Shown one piece after another: positions 11,440 through 23,135 of a stretch of DNA of 64,000 nt. Origin of the DNA: Musa acuminata AAA Group (Eukaryota; Streptophyta; Magnoliopsida; Zingiberales; Musaceae). The translations under genes and the position numbers were made by a program. The stretch spans positions 39,251,001 to 39,315,000 of the forward strand of contig NC_088335.1 of assembly GCF_036884655.1 (NCBI RefSeq). Direction: 5' to 3'. Position 1 is the first letter of the stretch. Each line of letters opens with the position of its first letter. The notes under the pieces were generated by a model. That model was not told where the DNA came from. It searched no databases and saw only the letters and a program-made list of their open reading frames with translations.

Positions 11440-12312
11440 AAAGGCGTAAAGGCGTAGTTTGCCACCTCGCCTTTGTTGATTTTCTCCTCGTCTTCGGAGG
11501 AGCTCGATTCATCCTAGTTTTTATTCTTCTTCTTGTGTTCAAAGCAAGTAGTTCTGTTCTTTTTACTTTTTAATTTTTGTTTCATTTGTAGTTTAAGTTC
11601 ACCATCACTTGAGCTTATGCTCGAGTGGTCTTCAAATGTTCTATGTCCCAAATCCTTCCTGTTCTTTGGAAGGTGGTTCCCAAGTTCTTCACGTGCATTG
11701 CACGTCATTTCATATTTCATATGTGATCAATGAACCAATTAGTTTTTCAAGTGGAAATTGGTTCAAGTTTTTCGATTCTTGAACAGCAGTTACTTTTGAA
11801 TCCCGAGTTTTAGAAAGTGAGCGCAAAACTTTATTAACGAGTTCAAAATCCGAAAAGCTTTTACCAAGTGATTTTAAACCATTGACGACATCCGTAAAAC
11901 GGGTGTACATGTCAACAACGGTTTCGCTTGGTTTCATATGAAAAAGCTCGAAATCATGCAGTAAAATATTAACTTTCGAGTCTTTGACTCTACTAGTTCC
12001 CTCGTGCGTGATTTCAAGAGTGCGCCAAATATCGAAAGCCGTTTCGCACAAAGAAACCCGATTGAACTCATTTTTGTCCAAAGCGCAAAATAAGGCATTC
12101 ATAGCCTTTGCGTTTAAAGAAAAATACTTCTTCTCTAAATCCAACCATTCGTTCATCGGTTTAGAGGGAAGTTGAAAACTGTTTTCAACGATATTCCATA
12201 AATCCAGATTTAGAGAAATCAAGAAAACTCTCATTCGAGTTTTCCAATAAGTGTAGTCCAATCCGTTAAAGAACGGTGGACGAAAGACCGAAAAGCCCTC
12301 TTGAAGAGCCAT
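11440..12312 (-). pseudogene. Truncated copia gag of E2
   Basis: Translation starts at the ATG at 12312 (MALQEGFSVFRPPFFNG) and runs 200 residues to a stop at 11710. It is typical of the N-terminal Gag of SIRE/Maximus-like elements, with YWKTRMRVFL, the KAMNALFCALDKNEF block and MKPSETVVDMYTRF. Homology continues in another frame (11514-11720, MTCNAREELGNHLPKN) and on to an acidic DESSSSEDEE stretch near 11500. It stops near 11440, before the zinc knuckle. Compared with E3, all of pol is missing. The first 200 residues are open and could still be translated. Confidence 0.8.
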
Positions 12313-12348
12313 TTCTCTCGGGTGTAAATCCGAAATGAGAAATACCCC

Positions 12349-12360
12349 GCTCTGATACCA
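12349..12360 (-). other. Primer-binding site of E2 (tRNA-iMet)
   Basis: Minus-strand TGGTATCAGAGC lies two bases inside the LTR end CCTAACA. It is complementary to the 3' end of plant initiator methionine tRNA, the common copia primer. Confidence 0.85.
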
Positions 12361-12362
12361 AT

Positions 12363-14410
12363 TGTTAGGATTGAGAGCACTAAGAGGGGGGGGTGAATTA
12401 GTGCAGCGGAAAACTTTCTGCGATTAAAACCGAAAGCTGCGTTTGAACGATAAAGACAACTCTGTATGAAAGTTGATACTAAGCAAGGTTACAGTCAATC
12501 TATGCAGGCAGTTTGCAGCTATGATGAAAACCAGAATATCGGCGCAAATTGAAATCCGACGTTCGTACAAAGAAACAGATTTACGTCTAAGTGCCGATTC
12601 GTAAATCACTTGATTAGATAAGACGCAGTTTAAGCAGAAGTATAAAGGCAGTGTGCTGCTATTGTACAGCTCAAAACGTAAATGTAATCTACAATAAGAT
12701 CATCATGCGAAAAAGCAGATTTATGTCTAAACGCAGATTTACGTCTAAACGTTGAAACTCGTTTGTAAAATCGCAGAGGGCAGTAAGCTATTGAGAAGTT
12801 TGCAGTGAAGGTAAAATACTTAAAGGAAATGCAAACCGAGATTTAGAGTGGTTCGGTCAATCTTGACCTACTCCACTTTTGGCTTCCTCCACCGACGAGG
12901 TCACCGACGTCAACTAGAAGCCTTCCTTCAATAGGCGAAGGCCAACTACCCTCTTACATATTCACTCCTTTTGACGGGCTTAGGAGACAACCCTTACAGA
13001 AGTTTTCTCTCCTCTCTTTACAACTCAAACTTGAAGAATAGAAAGAGGAGAACTAGCAGTTTTGAGCTCTAAGAAACACAGAAAGATAGCAAGATTTCGA
13101 GTGTGTGTTCTGTACTTTCAGTGCTGAATAGGTGGGGTATTTATAGGCCCCAACCCAGTTCAAATTTGGAGCTCAAAACGATCAAATCCCAGAATTCCGG
13201 GATCAGGCGGTTGCACCTCCTGACTGGAGAGGTTGCACCGCCTGGCAGAGCTCGAGGACTGAGCCCAGGCGGTTGCACCTCTCTGTTAGGGGCAGTTGCA
13301 CCGCTCTGCCAGAGCTCGAAGACCGAGCTCAGGCGGTTGCACCGCCTGACTGGAGAGGTTGCACCGCCTGGCAGAGCTCGAAACTTGAGCTCTGGCGGTG
13401 CTACCTCCTGACAGAGGAGGTTGCACCGCCCAGTCTCGCTCGGAGACTGAGCCCTGGGCGGTTGCACCTCTTGGCTGGGGCGGTTGCACCGCCCAGTCTC
13501 GCTGGGAGACATAGCCTAGGTGGTGCTACCTCCCTGCCTGGGCGGTTGCACCTCCCACAGCAACCTGGGTCCGAATGGGTTGAACCATTCGACCCAATTT
13601 GAGTTCTTCAGGGGCCCAATTGCCCCAGGATTAAGCTAATGGGATCACCTCCCATTTCTAACTTAATCAAAGTGCTAACTACGATTATTTCCTAAGACAT
13701 ATTCTGCAGCTTGCTTCGGTGCGTCACTCGCTTCTTCCGGCGAGTTTCCGGCGAACTTCCGTCGATCATCCGATGAACACTCGGTGATGCTCCTGCGGAC
13801 TTCCGGCAAACTCCTGGACTGCGATGATCCACTTAGCAAGTTCCGACGAGCTCCTTTGGCAAGCTTCTGGACTTCTCGGATTCGTTCCCGCAGAACCTCC
13901 GACAACTGTCCGAACTTCCGTCGAGCTCTCGAACTCCCAACGTGATCATTGTCATGACTCCGGCGCAACTCCTGCTGCATGTCTTTCTTCCATCGTAGTT
14001 AATCCTGCACACTCAAAACAAAACTTCGATCGAGACAATTAATCCTAAGCGATTAACCAAGTTGTCCGGCATGTCATTGGTCCCTCGACGCTTCGTCCGA
14101 TTCTTCGACGTATCGTCCTTTCCTGCGGCCTATTGCCCAATCGGCCAGTTGGCTCCGCAACTCCGATATCCTTGGCACAATACCCGCTCTTCTTGGCCCG
14201 ATGCCCGAGTCCACGGCCCGAAGCCTTCTATCGATACGTCGACCGATCCACCGGCCCGACGTCCAATCTTCTGACATGTTCCTCCAGCACAACATGATGT
14301 TGCTGCTTTAATTGTCTCATCCTGATCGAAGCATCCTGCGTCACTCAAAACGCATATTAAATCATAAACATATATCAAGTAGTTTTATCATCAAAATACG
14401 AGATTTAACA
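12363..14410 (-). repeat. 5' LTR of E2 (2048 bp)
   Basis: On the minus strand the LTR runs from TGTTAAATCTCG (14410) to CCTAACA (12363). It is the full-length copy of which 6535-7577 is the partner. It contains a GC-rich hairpin array (about 13204-13560) and a stretch rich in CCGG and TTCCG motifs (13730-14000). Confidence 0.9.
13204..13560. repeat. Array of about twelve GGCGGT-TGC-ACCGCC hairpin motifs in the E2 LTR
   Basis: The motif GGCGGTTGCACCGCC is a 6-bp inverted repeat with a TGC triloop. Perfect copies lie near 13332 and 13481. Near copies lie around 13206, 13229, 13270, 13292, 13358, 13393, 13419, 13457, 13521 and 13542. Between them GAGCTCG/CGAGCTC stretches recur. The truncated LTR repeats the pattern at 6560-6725. 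Related LTRs in E3, E5 and E7 have the same layout with altered but often still pairing arms. Confidence 0.75.
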
Positions 14411-15900
14411 TCATCTATCATGGCTTCGTCAATACATTTAAGTTCAATTTGGGAGAGAAAAGCGACGTTGGCACAAAAATTTTTAAGAGAAGAACGTGTT
14501 TGAACCCCCTTAAATGTGTCTCCTAGGACTAACTCCTTAGGATGAGCATCTACATACTTTCAATCCTTGGGTAAGGATATTTCAGAAGTAGATGCATCCA
14601 AGTTGCTAGTTGGAGAAGGGGTTTCATTTAAATTCAAAAAATTAAAATTAACATCATTATCAAAATCATTTTTCTTGATTTCAAAAATCTCATTGAAAAC
14701 AACATGAATGGATTCTTCTATAATTAAAGTTCTTTTATTAAAGATACGAAAAGCTTTAGAAACCGAAGAATAATCCAGAAGAATTCCTTCATCGGATTTA
14801 GCATCAAATTTTCCTAAGGCATCTTTTTCATTCAAGATAAAACAATTATACCCAAAAACTTTAAAATATGAAACATTGGGTTTTTTATTATTCCACAACT
14901 CATAGGGAGTTTTGGTGAGTAAGGGTCTTACTATAACTCTATTCAAAATATAGCATGCATTGTTTACGGCTTCGGCCCAAAAATATTTGGGTAGGCTATA
15001 TTCATTCAACATGGTTCTTGCCATTTCTTGTAAATTTCTATTCTTTCTTTTGACTACTCCATTTTGTTAAGGATTTCTTGGAGTAGAGAAGTTGTGGCTG
15101 TATCCATTAGATTCACAAAATTCTTGGAAATCACGGTTTTGAAATTCACCATCGTGATCACTTCGAATTGATGAAATCATAAAACCCTTTTCATTTTGAA
15201 CAAGTTTACAAAACTTGATGAAATATCTAAAGCATTCATTTTTGTGTTTCAAGAAATAAGTCCATGTGTATCTACTATAGTCATCTACAATGACGAAGGA
15301 ATATTTGCTACCTCCTAGGCTTGATGTAGAGATTGGTTCGAACAAGTCCATATGGATTAATTGTAAGGGCCTAGAGGTGCTTATTGGATTCTTATATTTG
15401 AAACTACCCTTAATTTGTTTTCTTAATTGACAAGCATCACATACATTATCTTTGATGAACTTGATATGAGGAATTCCTCGTACAAGTTCTTTGGATGATA
15501 TTTGAGTGATTAGTTTCATGCTAGCATGACCTAATCTCCTATGCCAAAGCCAAGCATCCTCATTCAAAACTGAGAAACACATTTCATTGCAAAGATCATT
15601 GATGTCAATGGTGTACACATTATTTTATTTTAATGCAATCATAGATGTGTTTTTGTATGGTTTTTCAATGATGAAAGTATTAGATTTGAATTTGACGATA
15701 TATCCTTTATCACATAATTGACTAATGCTCAAGAGGTTATGTTTTAAACCAACAACTAACAAAACATCTTCAATAAAGAAGTTAGATTTATTACCTATGG
15801 TTCCTTTGCCAATGATTTTACCCTTGTTGTTGTCTCCGAATGTGACATAGCCTTCGTCTATGCTAGTGAGCTTAGAGAATTGAGATGGATCTCCGGTCAT
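14411..15900 (-). pseudogene. E3 protease-integrase remnant, interrupted by E2
   Basis: On the minus strand, 15900-15625 holds protease-region sequence (MTGDPSQFSKL, then DVLLVVGLKHNLLSISQLC). 15618-15067 holds a GAG-pre-integrase motif (LWHRRLGHAS), the CX2C of VCDACQLRK and integrase-core blocks (MDLFEP, FVIVDDYSRYTW, RSDHDGEF). 15024-14560 holds the C-terminal integrase region (MARTMLNEYSLPKYFWAEAV). A TAA at about 15066 replaces a codon in the block that should carry NGVVERKN. Homology continues into the first residues of RT up to 14411. The catalytic Asp of the protease lies upstream of the readable part. Confidence 0.85.
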
Positions 15901-16019
15901 ATGCCTTGAGCATCCACTATCAAGGTACCATCTCTTACTCCTAGCTTGTGATGGTGTATGTCTCTATAAGAAAGGATAATTTTTAGGTACCCATTTACTT
16001 TTGGGTGTCTCAAAAATTG

Positions 16020-17400
16020 ATCTACATTGTTTATTATGTTGCATAGAGTTTATCATGGTTCCTTTAGGAACCCAAATCAATTTGTTCGGACTAATTTTCT
16101 TGAATGGACAATAATACATTTTATGTCCATGTTTGCAACAAAAGTTGCATTTGCTTTGGTGCTAAACATGTAAGATAGAGCCTTTTATGAAGGTGGTTGG
16201 ATTTTGGTGAGGACTTCTCATAAATCTGATTCCACTTCTTTTGGGAACGTGACCCTTATTTGTAAGGATCATGTTCAAAGACTTGCTACTAACCTCAAAT
16301 TTCTTCAAGGCGTCCTTAAGTAGCAAGTTATCCTTTTGGAGAGTTTCTAGATCATGACATTTTTCACATTGAGCTAAACTATCATGATATTCAGTTTTTA
16401 ATTTATCAAAATTGCTAACAAGACTATCATGCTTATTTTTCAGCAATTTATATTTTCTACTAATTGTTTTGCATTCATCAAATAAGTCATGGAAGGCATT
16501 TAATAATTCATCAAATGATAAATCTGCATCAATTAAATTTGTTACCTCCTCTCCGATGGCCATTAGGGCATAATGAGCAACTTGCTCGGTGTTGGACTCC
16601 TCTTCTTCGGACGCACTTGAGTCATCCCACGTTGCTTTGAGCGCCTTCTTCTTTGATGTTCTCTTCTTGGCTTGGGGACAATCACTTTTGTAGTGTCCCG
16701 ACTTTTTGCACTCGTAACAAATAACTTGGTCCTTTTTGGGTTTAAATTTATTTTTGTGTCATTTTTAAACTTGTTTCTCTTAATGAATTTTTTGAATTTC
16801 CTTGTTAGAAGTGCCAAGTCATCGTTACGATCCTCATCACTTGAGTTTTCTCTCAAGTGGTCATCTAAAGTTCTAAGTGTCATATCCTTCCTGTTCTTTA
16901 GAATCTTATTTACGAGCTAAAAATCCGAAAAACTTTTGCCGAGTCCTTTTAGACCATTGACGACATCCATGAAACGGGTGTACATGTCGCCAATAGTCTC
17001 GCTCGGTTTCATCCGGAAAAGTTCAAAAGAATGTATCAAAAGATTGATTTTTGACTCTTTCACTCTACTTGCGCATTTGTGAGTCACTTCGAGTGTATGC
17101 CAAATATCAAATACGGTTTTACAAACCGAAACACGATTGAACTCATTTTTATCAAGCACACAAAATAAGGCATTCATAGCCTTTGCATTAAGAGCGAAAG
17201 TCTTCTTCTCCAATTTATTCCAATCGATCATTGGAAGAGAAGACTTCAAAAATCCATTTTCGACAAGATTCTAAAGTTCAAAATCCATTGAAATAAGGGA
17301 GATCCTCATTCGGATCTTCCAATAGGTGTAGTCCATCCCATTGAACATAGGTGGACGTGCAATAGAGTGGCCCTCTTGGTTTCCGGCGTATGCCATCTCT
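16020..17400 (-). pseudogene. E3 gag remnant with zinc knuckle
   Basis: The N-terminal Gag lies at 17249-16917 (KAMNALFCVLDKNEF, MKPSETIGDMYTRFMDVV), a middle part at 16883-16563, and a coiled-coil-like C-terminal part at 16563-16162. A zinc knuckle of CX2CX4HX4C type is readable at about 16730-16690 on the minus strand (CYECKKSGHYKSDC). The parts are in different frames, so the gene is broken. The start near 17394 corresponds to the E2 gag start. Confidence 0.8.
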
Positions 17401-17432
17401 CTTGGGTTTTAATCCATTTGAGAGTTAACTTG

Positions 17433-17444
17433 GCTCTGATACCA
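17433..17444 (-). other. Primer-binding site of E3 (tRNA-iMet)
   Basis: Minus-strand TGGTATCAGAGC sits just inside the LTR end CCTAACA at 17447, as in E2. Confidence 0.85.
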
Positions 17445-17446
17445 AT

Positions 17447-18879
17447 TGTTAGGATCAAGAGCACTAAGAGGGGTTTCCGACGTTCATACGATGAAATTAG
17501 TGCAGCAGAAAACTTTTGACGATTTAAAACGACGTTCATACGATGAAATTGTTTCCGACGTAAAACCATTTTTGGAAACTTAACTTGAAAGCAAGTTCTT
17601 AAAGGAGTGCGGCAAAAGTAATGAGGAAGTAAAGCACATATGGAGGTTTGCAGTAAGGTAAGCAGCAAGAATAAATGCAAACCAGAGAGCACCGCAATTT
17701 TAGAGTGGTTCGGTCAATTTTGACCTACATCCACTTTTGGCTTCCTCCTCTGACGAGGTCATCGACGTCCACTAGAAGCCTTCCTTCAATAGGCGAAGGC
17801 CAATCACCCTTTTATAGTTTCACTCCTTTTGACGGGCTTAGGAGACAACCCTTATAGAATTTTCACTCCTCTCTTGAAAGATCAAAACTTGGAAGAAAAG
17901 AGGGAGGAGAACTTCTAGCCTTTACAACACTTTTGAGCTCTAAAAATCACAGAGTAAGATTGGATTTCTGGTGCCCTTTCATGCAGGAAAGGGTGGGGTA
18001 TATATAGGCCCCAAACTGGTTTGAATTTGGAGCTCAAAAATGTCATCTCCCGGATTTCAGGGGTCCTGGCGGTACTACCGTCAGACTGGGCAGTACGACC
18101 GCCTGACAGAGCTCGGAGACAGAGCTCTGGCGGTGCCACTGCCTGACTGGGGCGGTTGCACCGCCTAGTCTCGCTCGGAGAGTAAGCCCAGGCGGTGCCA
18201 CTGCTTAACCTAGGCGGTTGCACCGCCTAGTCTCGCTCGGAGACTAAGCCCAAGCGGTGCCACCGCTTGACCTGAGCGGTTGCACCGCCCAGCTTTCCTG
18301 GGAGACCGTCTCCTAGGCGGTGCCACCGCCGACCCAAGCGGTGCCAACGCTGGCCAGGAAATCTGGGTCCGAATGGTCTGATCCATTCGGCCTAGTTTGG
18401 GTATGTCAAGGGCACAATTGCCCCCCAGATTAAGTTAATGGGATCACCTCCCATTCCTAGCTTAATCTATATGTTAACTATGATATTTCTTAAGACGTTT
18501 ACTGCAACTTGCTCCGGTGCGTCAATCGCTTCTTCCGGCGAGCGTCCAGCGAACTTCCGATGAACATCCGACGAACCCTTGGTGATGCTCCGGCGGACTT
18601 CCGGCCAACTCCTGGACTTGCGACGATCCACTTGGCGAGTTCCAACGAGCTTCTTTGGCAAGCTCCTGGACTTCTCGGATTTGTTCTCGCAAAACCTCCG
18701 ATGACGGTCCGAACTTCCGTCGAACTCTCAAACCCCCAACGTGATCATGGTATTGACTCCGGCGTAACTCTTGCTGCATGTCTTACTTCTATCGTAGTTA
18801 ATCATGTACACTTATCTTTAACATATGGATTAGATAACAAATGATAATTGACTTCATCATCAAAATCCGAGATTCAACA
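17447..18879 (-). repeat. 5' LTR of E3 (about 1.43 kb)
   Basis: The LTR runs on the minus strand from TGTTGAATCTCGG (18879) to CCTAACA (17447). It is clearly related to the E2 LTR but shorter and diverged. It includes its own hairpin array (18066-18350), with arms such as GGCGGT with ACCGCC and GCGGTACTACCGTC. Its right edge falls inside another LTR of the same family (E4). Confidence 0.85.
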
Positions 18880-19105
18880 CTTCTAGGCCCGATGCCCGAA
18901 TTCTCGGCTTTAAGCCTTCTGCCAACACGTCGTATGTTCCTCTGGCCCGACGTCCAATATTCTAACATGTTCACTCCGGCCCAACATTTGATTCCTCCTG
19001 CTTTAATCAATTTACCTCTATTGATCAACGTTAGCCCTGCGTCACTCAAACGTATATTAGAACAACACTACAATTAGTTTCATCATCAAAATTTGAGATT
19101 CAATA
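18880..19105 (-). repeat. LTR end fragment of a fourth element (E4)
   Basis: The sequence matches the terminal part of the family LTR (compare 14190-14410), including GGCCCGACGTCCAATATTCT and a CAAAATTTGAGATTCAATA end. It is followed directly by protease-region sequence of E5 rather than by a polypurine tract. E4 therefore appears to be inserted in E5, and E3 in E4. The rest of E4 would be left of E3, outside the window. Confidence 0.7.
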
Positions 19106-20988
19106 CTCAGTAGATTATGTTTTAAACCATCTACTAATAACACATCTTCAATCAAGAGATTTGACTTGTTACCTATGGTTCCTTTGCCAATAGTTTTTCC
19201 TTTATTGTTATCTCCAAAGGTGACATATCCTTCATCTAGGTGACATATCCTTCGTCTTGGCTAGTGAGCTTAGAGAAGTGTGTTGGATCTCCGATCATAT
19301 GCCTTGAGCATCCACTATCAAGGTATCATTTCTTACTCCTAGCTTTTGCTTGTAAACATATCAATAAGAAAGGGGGTTTTCTTTTAGGTACCCATTTAAC
19401 TTTGGGTCCCTCATTAATAGCCCTATCTATCTTAGCTATTGGCATTGAGTTATTCATGATTCCTTTAGAAACCCAAAATAATTGGTGTAGACTATACCTT
19501 TTAAAAGAATGTCTATAGGCACAATGTCTAAATCTTTCAAAAAAATTACATTTATTTCCGAGTGAAACATGTAATGTGGGTCCTTTAATGTAGATAGTTG
19601 GCTTTTGTTGAGTGTTACTCACAAAATCAATTCCTTCCTTTCTATGAACATGACCCTTATTAGCAAGGATCATATTTAAAGATTTGTTACCTATTTTAAA
19701 TTTTTCTAATATTACATGTAGTAAAATATTTTTTTCTTAAGTGAATCTAACTTTTCACACTTAGCGCAAGGAGCTAACATATAATCGTCATACTTATTTT
19801 TAAATTTTTTAAATTTCCTAACATGAGAGATAGGATCCTTTTTTAACAGTTTATACTTTTTACTAATTAATTTAAAATCATCAAATATGTTATTAAATAC
19901 ATTGAATAATTCATCGTAAGATAAGGAAGATTCGTTTGAGTAACATACCTCATTGCCAAATGCCATTAATGCAACTTCTTTGTTGGTTGGCTCCTTATTT
20001 TCGGATACACTTAAATCATCCTAAGTTATTTTGAGCATCTTCTTTTTCTTTGGTAGCTTCTTTTTCACTTGGGGATATTCATTTTTGAAATGTCTTGGCT
20101 TCTTGCATTCATAGCATATCACTGTGTCCTTTTTGGGTTCATTTTTGTTTTTAGTATCTTGTTTTGTTTTGTTTCGTTTGAAGAATTTTTAAAATTTTCT
20201 TGTAAGAAGTACCAAGTCAGCATCATCATCACTTGAGTTTTCTCCCAAGTGATATTTTTTGGTTCTAAGTGTCATGTCCTTCTTATTCTTTGGAAGGTTG
20301 TTCTCAAGTTCATCATGTACTAAACATGTCATTTCATAGGTCATCAAAGACCCAGTAAGTTCTTCAAGTGAAAAGTTATTCAGATCCTTTACTTCTTGTA
20401 TTGGTGTTACTTTTAGATCCCAATTTTTTAGAAGGAATCTTAGTATTTTATTAATAAGTTCAAAATTAGAAAAAGTTTTAATAAGTACCTTTAAACTATT
20501 GATGATATATGTAAAACAGGTGTACATGTCTCCAATGGTCTCGCATGGTTTCATTCGAAACAACTCATAGCTATGTACCAAAAGATTAATTTTCAATTCT
20601 TTAACCCTACTTGTGCCTTCGTGTGTGACTTCGAGTGTGTGCCAAATATCATATGTAGTTTTGCATATAGAAACCCGATTAAATTTATTTTTATCAAGAG
20701 TATAAAACAAAACGTTCATTGCTTTAATATTCAACGAAAAAGTCTTCTTCTCCAAATTATTACATCCGTTCATTGGTTTGGAAGACTTTTGAAAACTAAT
20801 TTTAATAATATTCTATAAATCGAAATCTATAGAAAGCAGAAAAATTCTCATTCAAGTTTTCCAATACGTGTAGTCCGTCCCATTAAATATAGGAGGACGA
20901 GTGATAGAAAGACCCTATTGATTACTGACAAAGGTTATTTTTCTTGGGTGTTAAACTAAATGAGAAAAACCTTTTCTCTGATACCAAT
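19106..20988 (-). pseudogene. Internal remnant of element E5 (protease region and gag)
   Basis: On the minus strand the gag N-terminus is at 20773-20189 (KAMNVLFYTLDKNKF, MKPCETIGDMYTCF, then acidic ENSSDDDAD), and later gag parts are at 19966-19712 and 19673-19326. A damaged zinc knuckle lies near 20100-20130, and a protease-region fragment lies at 19106-19320. Many stops and indels show it is older than E2. The primer-binding site TGGTATCAGAGA is at 20975-20986. Confidence 0.75.
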
Positions 20989-22157
20989 TATTAGGACCGA
21001 ATCGACACTAAGAGGGGGGGTGGGGGTGAATTAGTGTTTATATAAAACCGTCGGCGATTTGAAAACTTTGTTTGATAAAATCGTATCGGAAATACGTTTG
21101 AACTTAGAGAAAGTGTGAAATGAACTGAGTAACCAAATTAGTAAGCAATATAAAGAAAAAGGCAAAGAAGAGAAGGCATACCAATTTTATAGTAGTTTGA
21201 TTGTCATGACCTACGTTTACTCTTGATTCCTCCTCCATTGAGGTCACCGACTTTCACTATTGATCTTCTTTTAATGAGTGAAGATCAACTACCCTCTTAT
21301 AGATCTATTCTCTTTTTCATAAGTTTATAAGATAACCTTTACAGTTCTCTCAACCCTTCCTTAAACAAAAATTATACTTTGGGGTATTTATAGGCCCCAA
21401 ATGACTTCAAAAATAGAGCCAAAAAGTATTTCATCTTAGGTTTCTAGGGTACTAGCGGTACCAACGTCTGCTCCCTTGACAACTAGTGGTACTACCACTA
21501 GTTTGAGCGGTACAATTGCCTAATAGAGCCTTGGAGATTGGGCTCTGGTGATACCACCACTTGACAGCATTAACTGCCAGTGGTATCACTACCCAGTTTG
21601 GGTGGTACCATCACCCAAACAATACCTAGGAGGCTAAGCCTCAAGCAGTTCCACCGCTAGCCCTAGTGGTGTCACCGACTAACATGGCTTCGGGTCACTG
21701 AATGGGCCATCCATCTGGCCTAATTCAATCCTGATTCGGGCCTAATTGGCCCCTAATTGAGTTAATAGGATTACTCCCCAAGCTAACTTAAATCGACACA
21801 TAACTACGATAATTAAGACTAAAACAATTATAATACAAGCAATCTTAGTTGTCTGGCATGTCAATTGTTCATCCAAACTTCCGGTGAACTTCCAGCGAAC
21901 TCCCGATGAACTCCTAGCGAGCTTCCGGTAAGCTTTCGGTGCATCGTCCGAACCTTCAATGTAACGCCCGATCCATCCATTCATCACACATTGTTTGATT
22001 CTTCCAGCCCGATACCCAATATTTGACTCCGACCTAACATTTGATTCTTTAATTATTTTATCATTTCATGATCGTAGTTAGTTCTGCATCACTTTTCTCA
22101 ATACATGGATTAGATTATAAATCAATTGATTTTATCATTAAAATCTGAGATTCAATA
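20989..22157 (-). repeat. LTR of E5 (about 1.17 kb)
   Basis: The LTR is diverged from those of E2 and E3 but has the same landmarks. These are AAATGACTTCAAAAATAGAGCC near 21400 (compare the E7 LTR at 31880), a hairpin-rich stretch at 21450-21690 with CTAGTGGTACTACCACTAG (21483), and a GAGATTCAATA right edge. The terminal TG and CA have mutated to TA. A primer-binding site lies on its left side. A polypurine-like GAGGGGGAGC (minus strand) lies on its right side at 22158-22168. Confidence 0.75.
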
Positions 22158-22763
22158 GCTCCCCCTCAAGTTCCTCATCCTATCAAGGGTAGGGACAACT
22201 CGCAAACAATAGCCCAAGATTCAATAGCTCCCCCTCAAGTTTCTCAACCTCTTATTCTTCTACTTGTCGATGCAAGAAGAATGGTCGGACCAAGTCAGTC
22301 ACAAGCCTTCGAGGGCAACTCGCAAACAATAGCCAAAGGAGCCAAAGAGGTCATCGTCCTACCTGAAGAGAAACTAGTTCCCTTTTTCTTCAAAGCGTAA
22401 AGGTCAATACTTGTAGAAAATCGAAACCATAAGGCTACACGAGTTAGCTTTCTTTAAAGTACAAAAAGGAAAGAGGGGAACGGGACACTTAAGTCATACT
22501 CCAAGGAGCCAGGCTAAGACCTGTGTCGATCAACCAGTCCTATCCATCTTCTGGAAGGCTTCAGAAGAAGAGAATGTCTCTTAACTAGGGCACTTCATCT
22601 ACCACCTCATCCAATAAGAAAGGAAGTATGTTATATATGGGTGTGATGATCATGCGAGGTTGAACCCCCAATCCCGACCCAAACCTACAAGGAAGAAGCA
22701 CTCCTTCTAACCCTTATTGTTGGAAGGGGCACTACTAACCTTGAAGCTCTCTCAAGCAGCTAG

Positions 22764-23135
22764 TTAGAAGCTACTTTTCCCCTTGCACAACCAAAAGTAG
22801 GTAACAAAGAGTGTGTGAGTCAAGGTAATATTGGCGTGTCTACATTCTCCGATGAACACTATTAGGTTACGCCATGAGTTAGTCACCATTTGTGTAGGTG
22901 ATATCTTCAACCATTGGAGATAAGACACTATCACTGGGTGGAAGGGAAAATAAAGTCCCACGGTCCACAAGTAATCCAGGAGTAATACACTCAATATTAA
23001 GTCTTTGTTATATGTGCTTTTCATGGACTCTAGGGCCCGAAGAACCTTATGATTCATGGGAATTGACTCCCCCAACAAGGGAGAGGTTAGGACTTCCCAC
23101 ACCCTTGGGCTTTTCGAGGACGAAGCATCGACCAC
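22764..23135 (-). pseudogene. Fragment resembling a putative gypsy-type transposon protein
   Basis: The 123-residue frame opens MVDASSSKSPRVWEVLTSPL and contains FPFHPVIVSYLQWLKISPTQ and SWRNLIVFIGECR. I recall this layout from plant proteins annotated as 'putative gypsy type transposon' (Pfam Transposase_28). Those proteins are several hundred residues long, so this is an N-terminal part that decays toward 22160. The family assignment rests on memory of the pattern, not on a search. Confidence 0.45.

Larger units (their letters stand above)
6535..14410 (-). mobile_element. Non-autonomous SIRE/Maximus-like copia element E2
   Basis: Read on the minus strand, the element has a complete 5' LTR (12363-14410), a tRNA-iMet primer-binding site (12349-12360), a gag remnant (about 11440-12312), about 3.9 kb of AT-rich non-coding repeats and a polypurine tract (about 7578-7592). 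A 3' LTR (6535-7577) follows and is cut off by the E1 insertion. The two LTR portions are nearly identical by eye over about 1.04 kb, so the insertion is young. There is no protease, integrase, reverse transcriptase or RNase H, so this is a gag-only or LARD-like derivative that would need enzymes from a relative. Its right edge lies in E3 pol; the candidate target duplicate there is TCATC (14411-14415). Confidence 0.85.
14411..17446 (-). mobile_element. Internal region of SIRE/Maximus-like copia element E3 (gag to start of RT)
   Basis: On the minus strand this runs from the primer-binding site (17433-17444) through gag, zinc knuckle, protease and integrase. It breaks off at the start of the reverse transcriptase (QIELKCIDEA, about 14420), where the E2 LTR begins. 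The rest of pol and the 3' LTR should lie left of the window. Stops and frameshifts are frequent. Confidence 0.85.
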
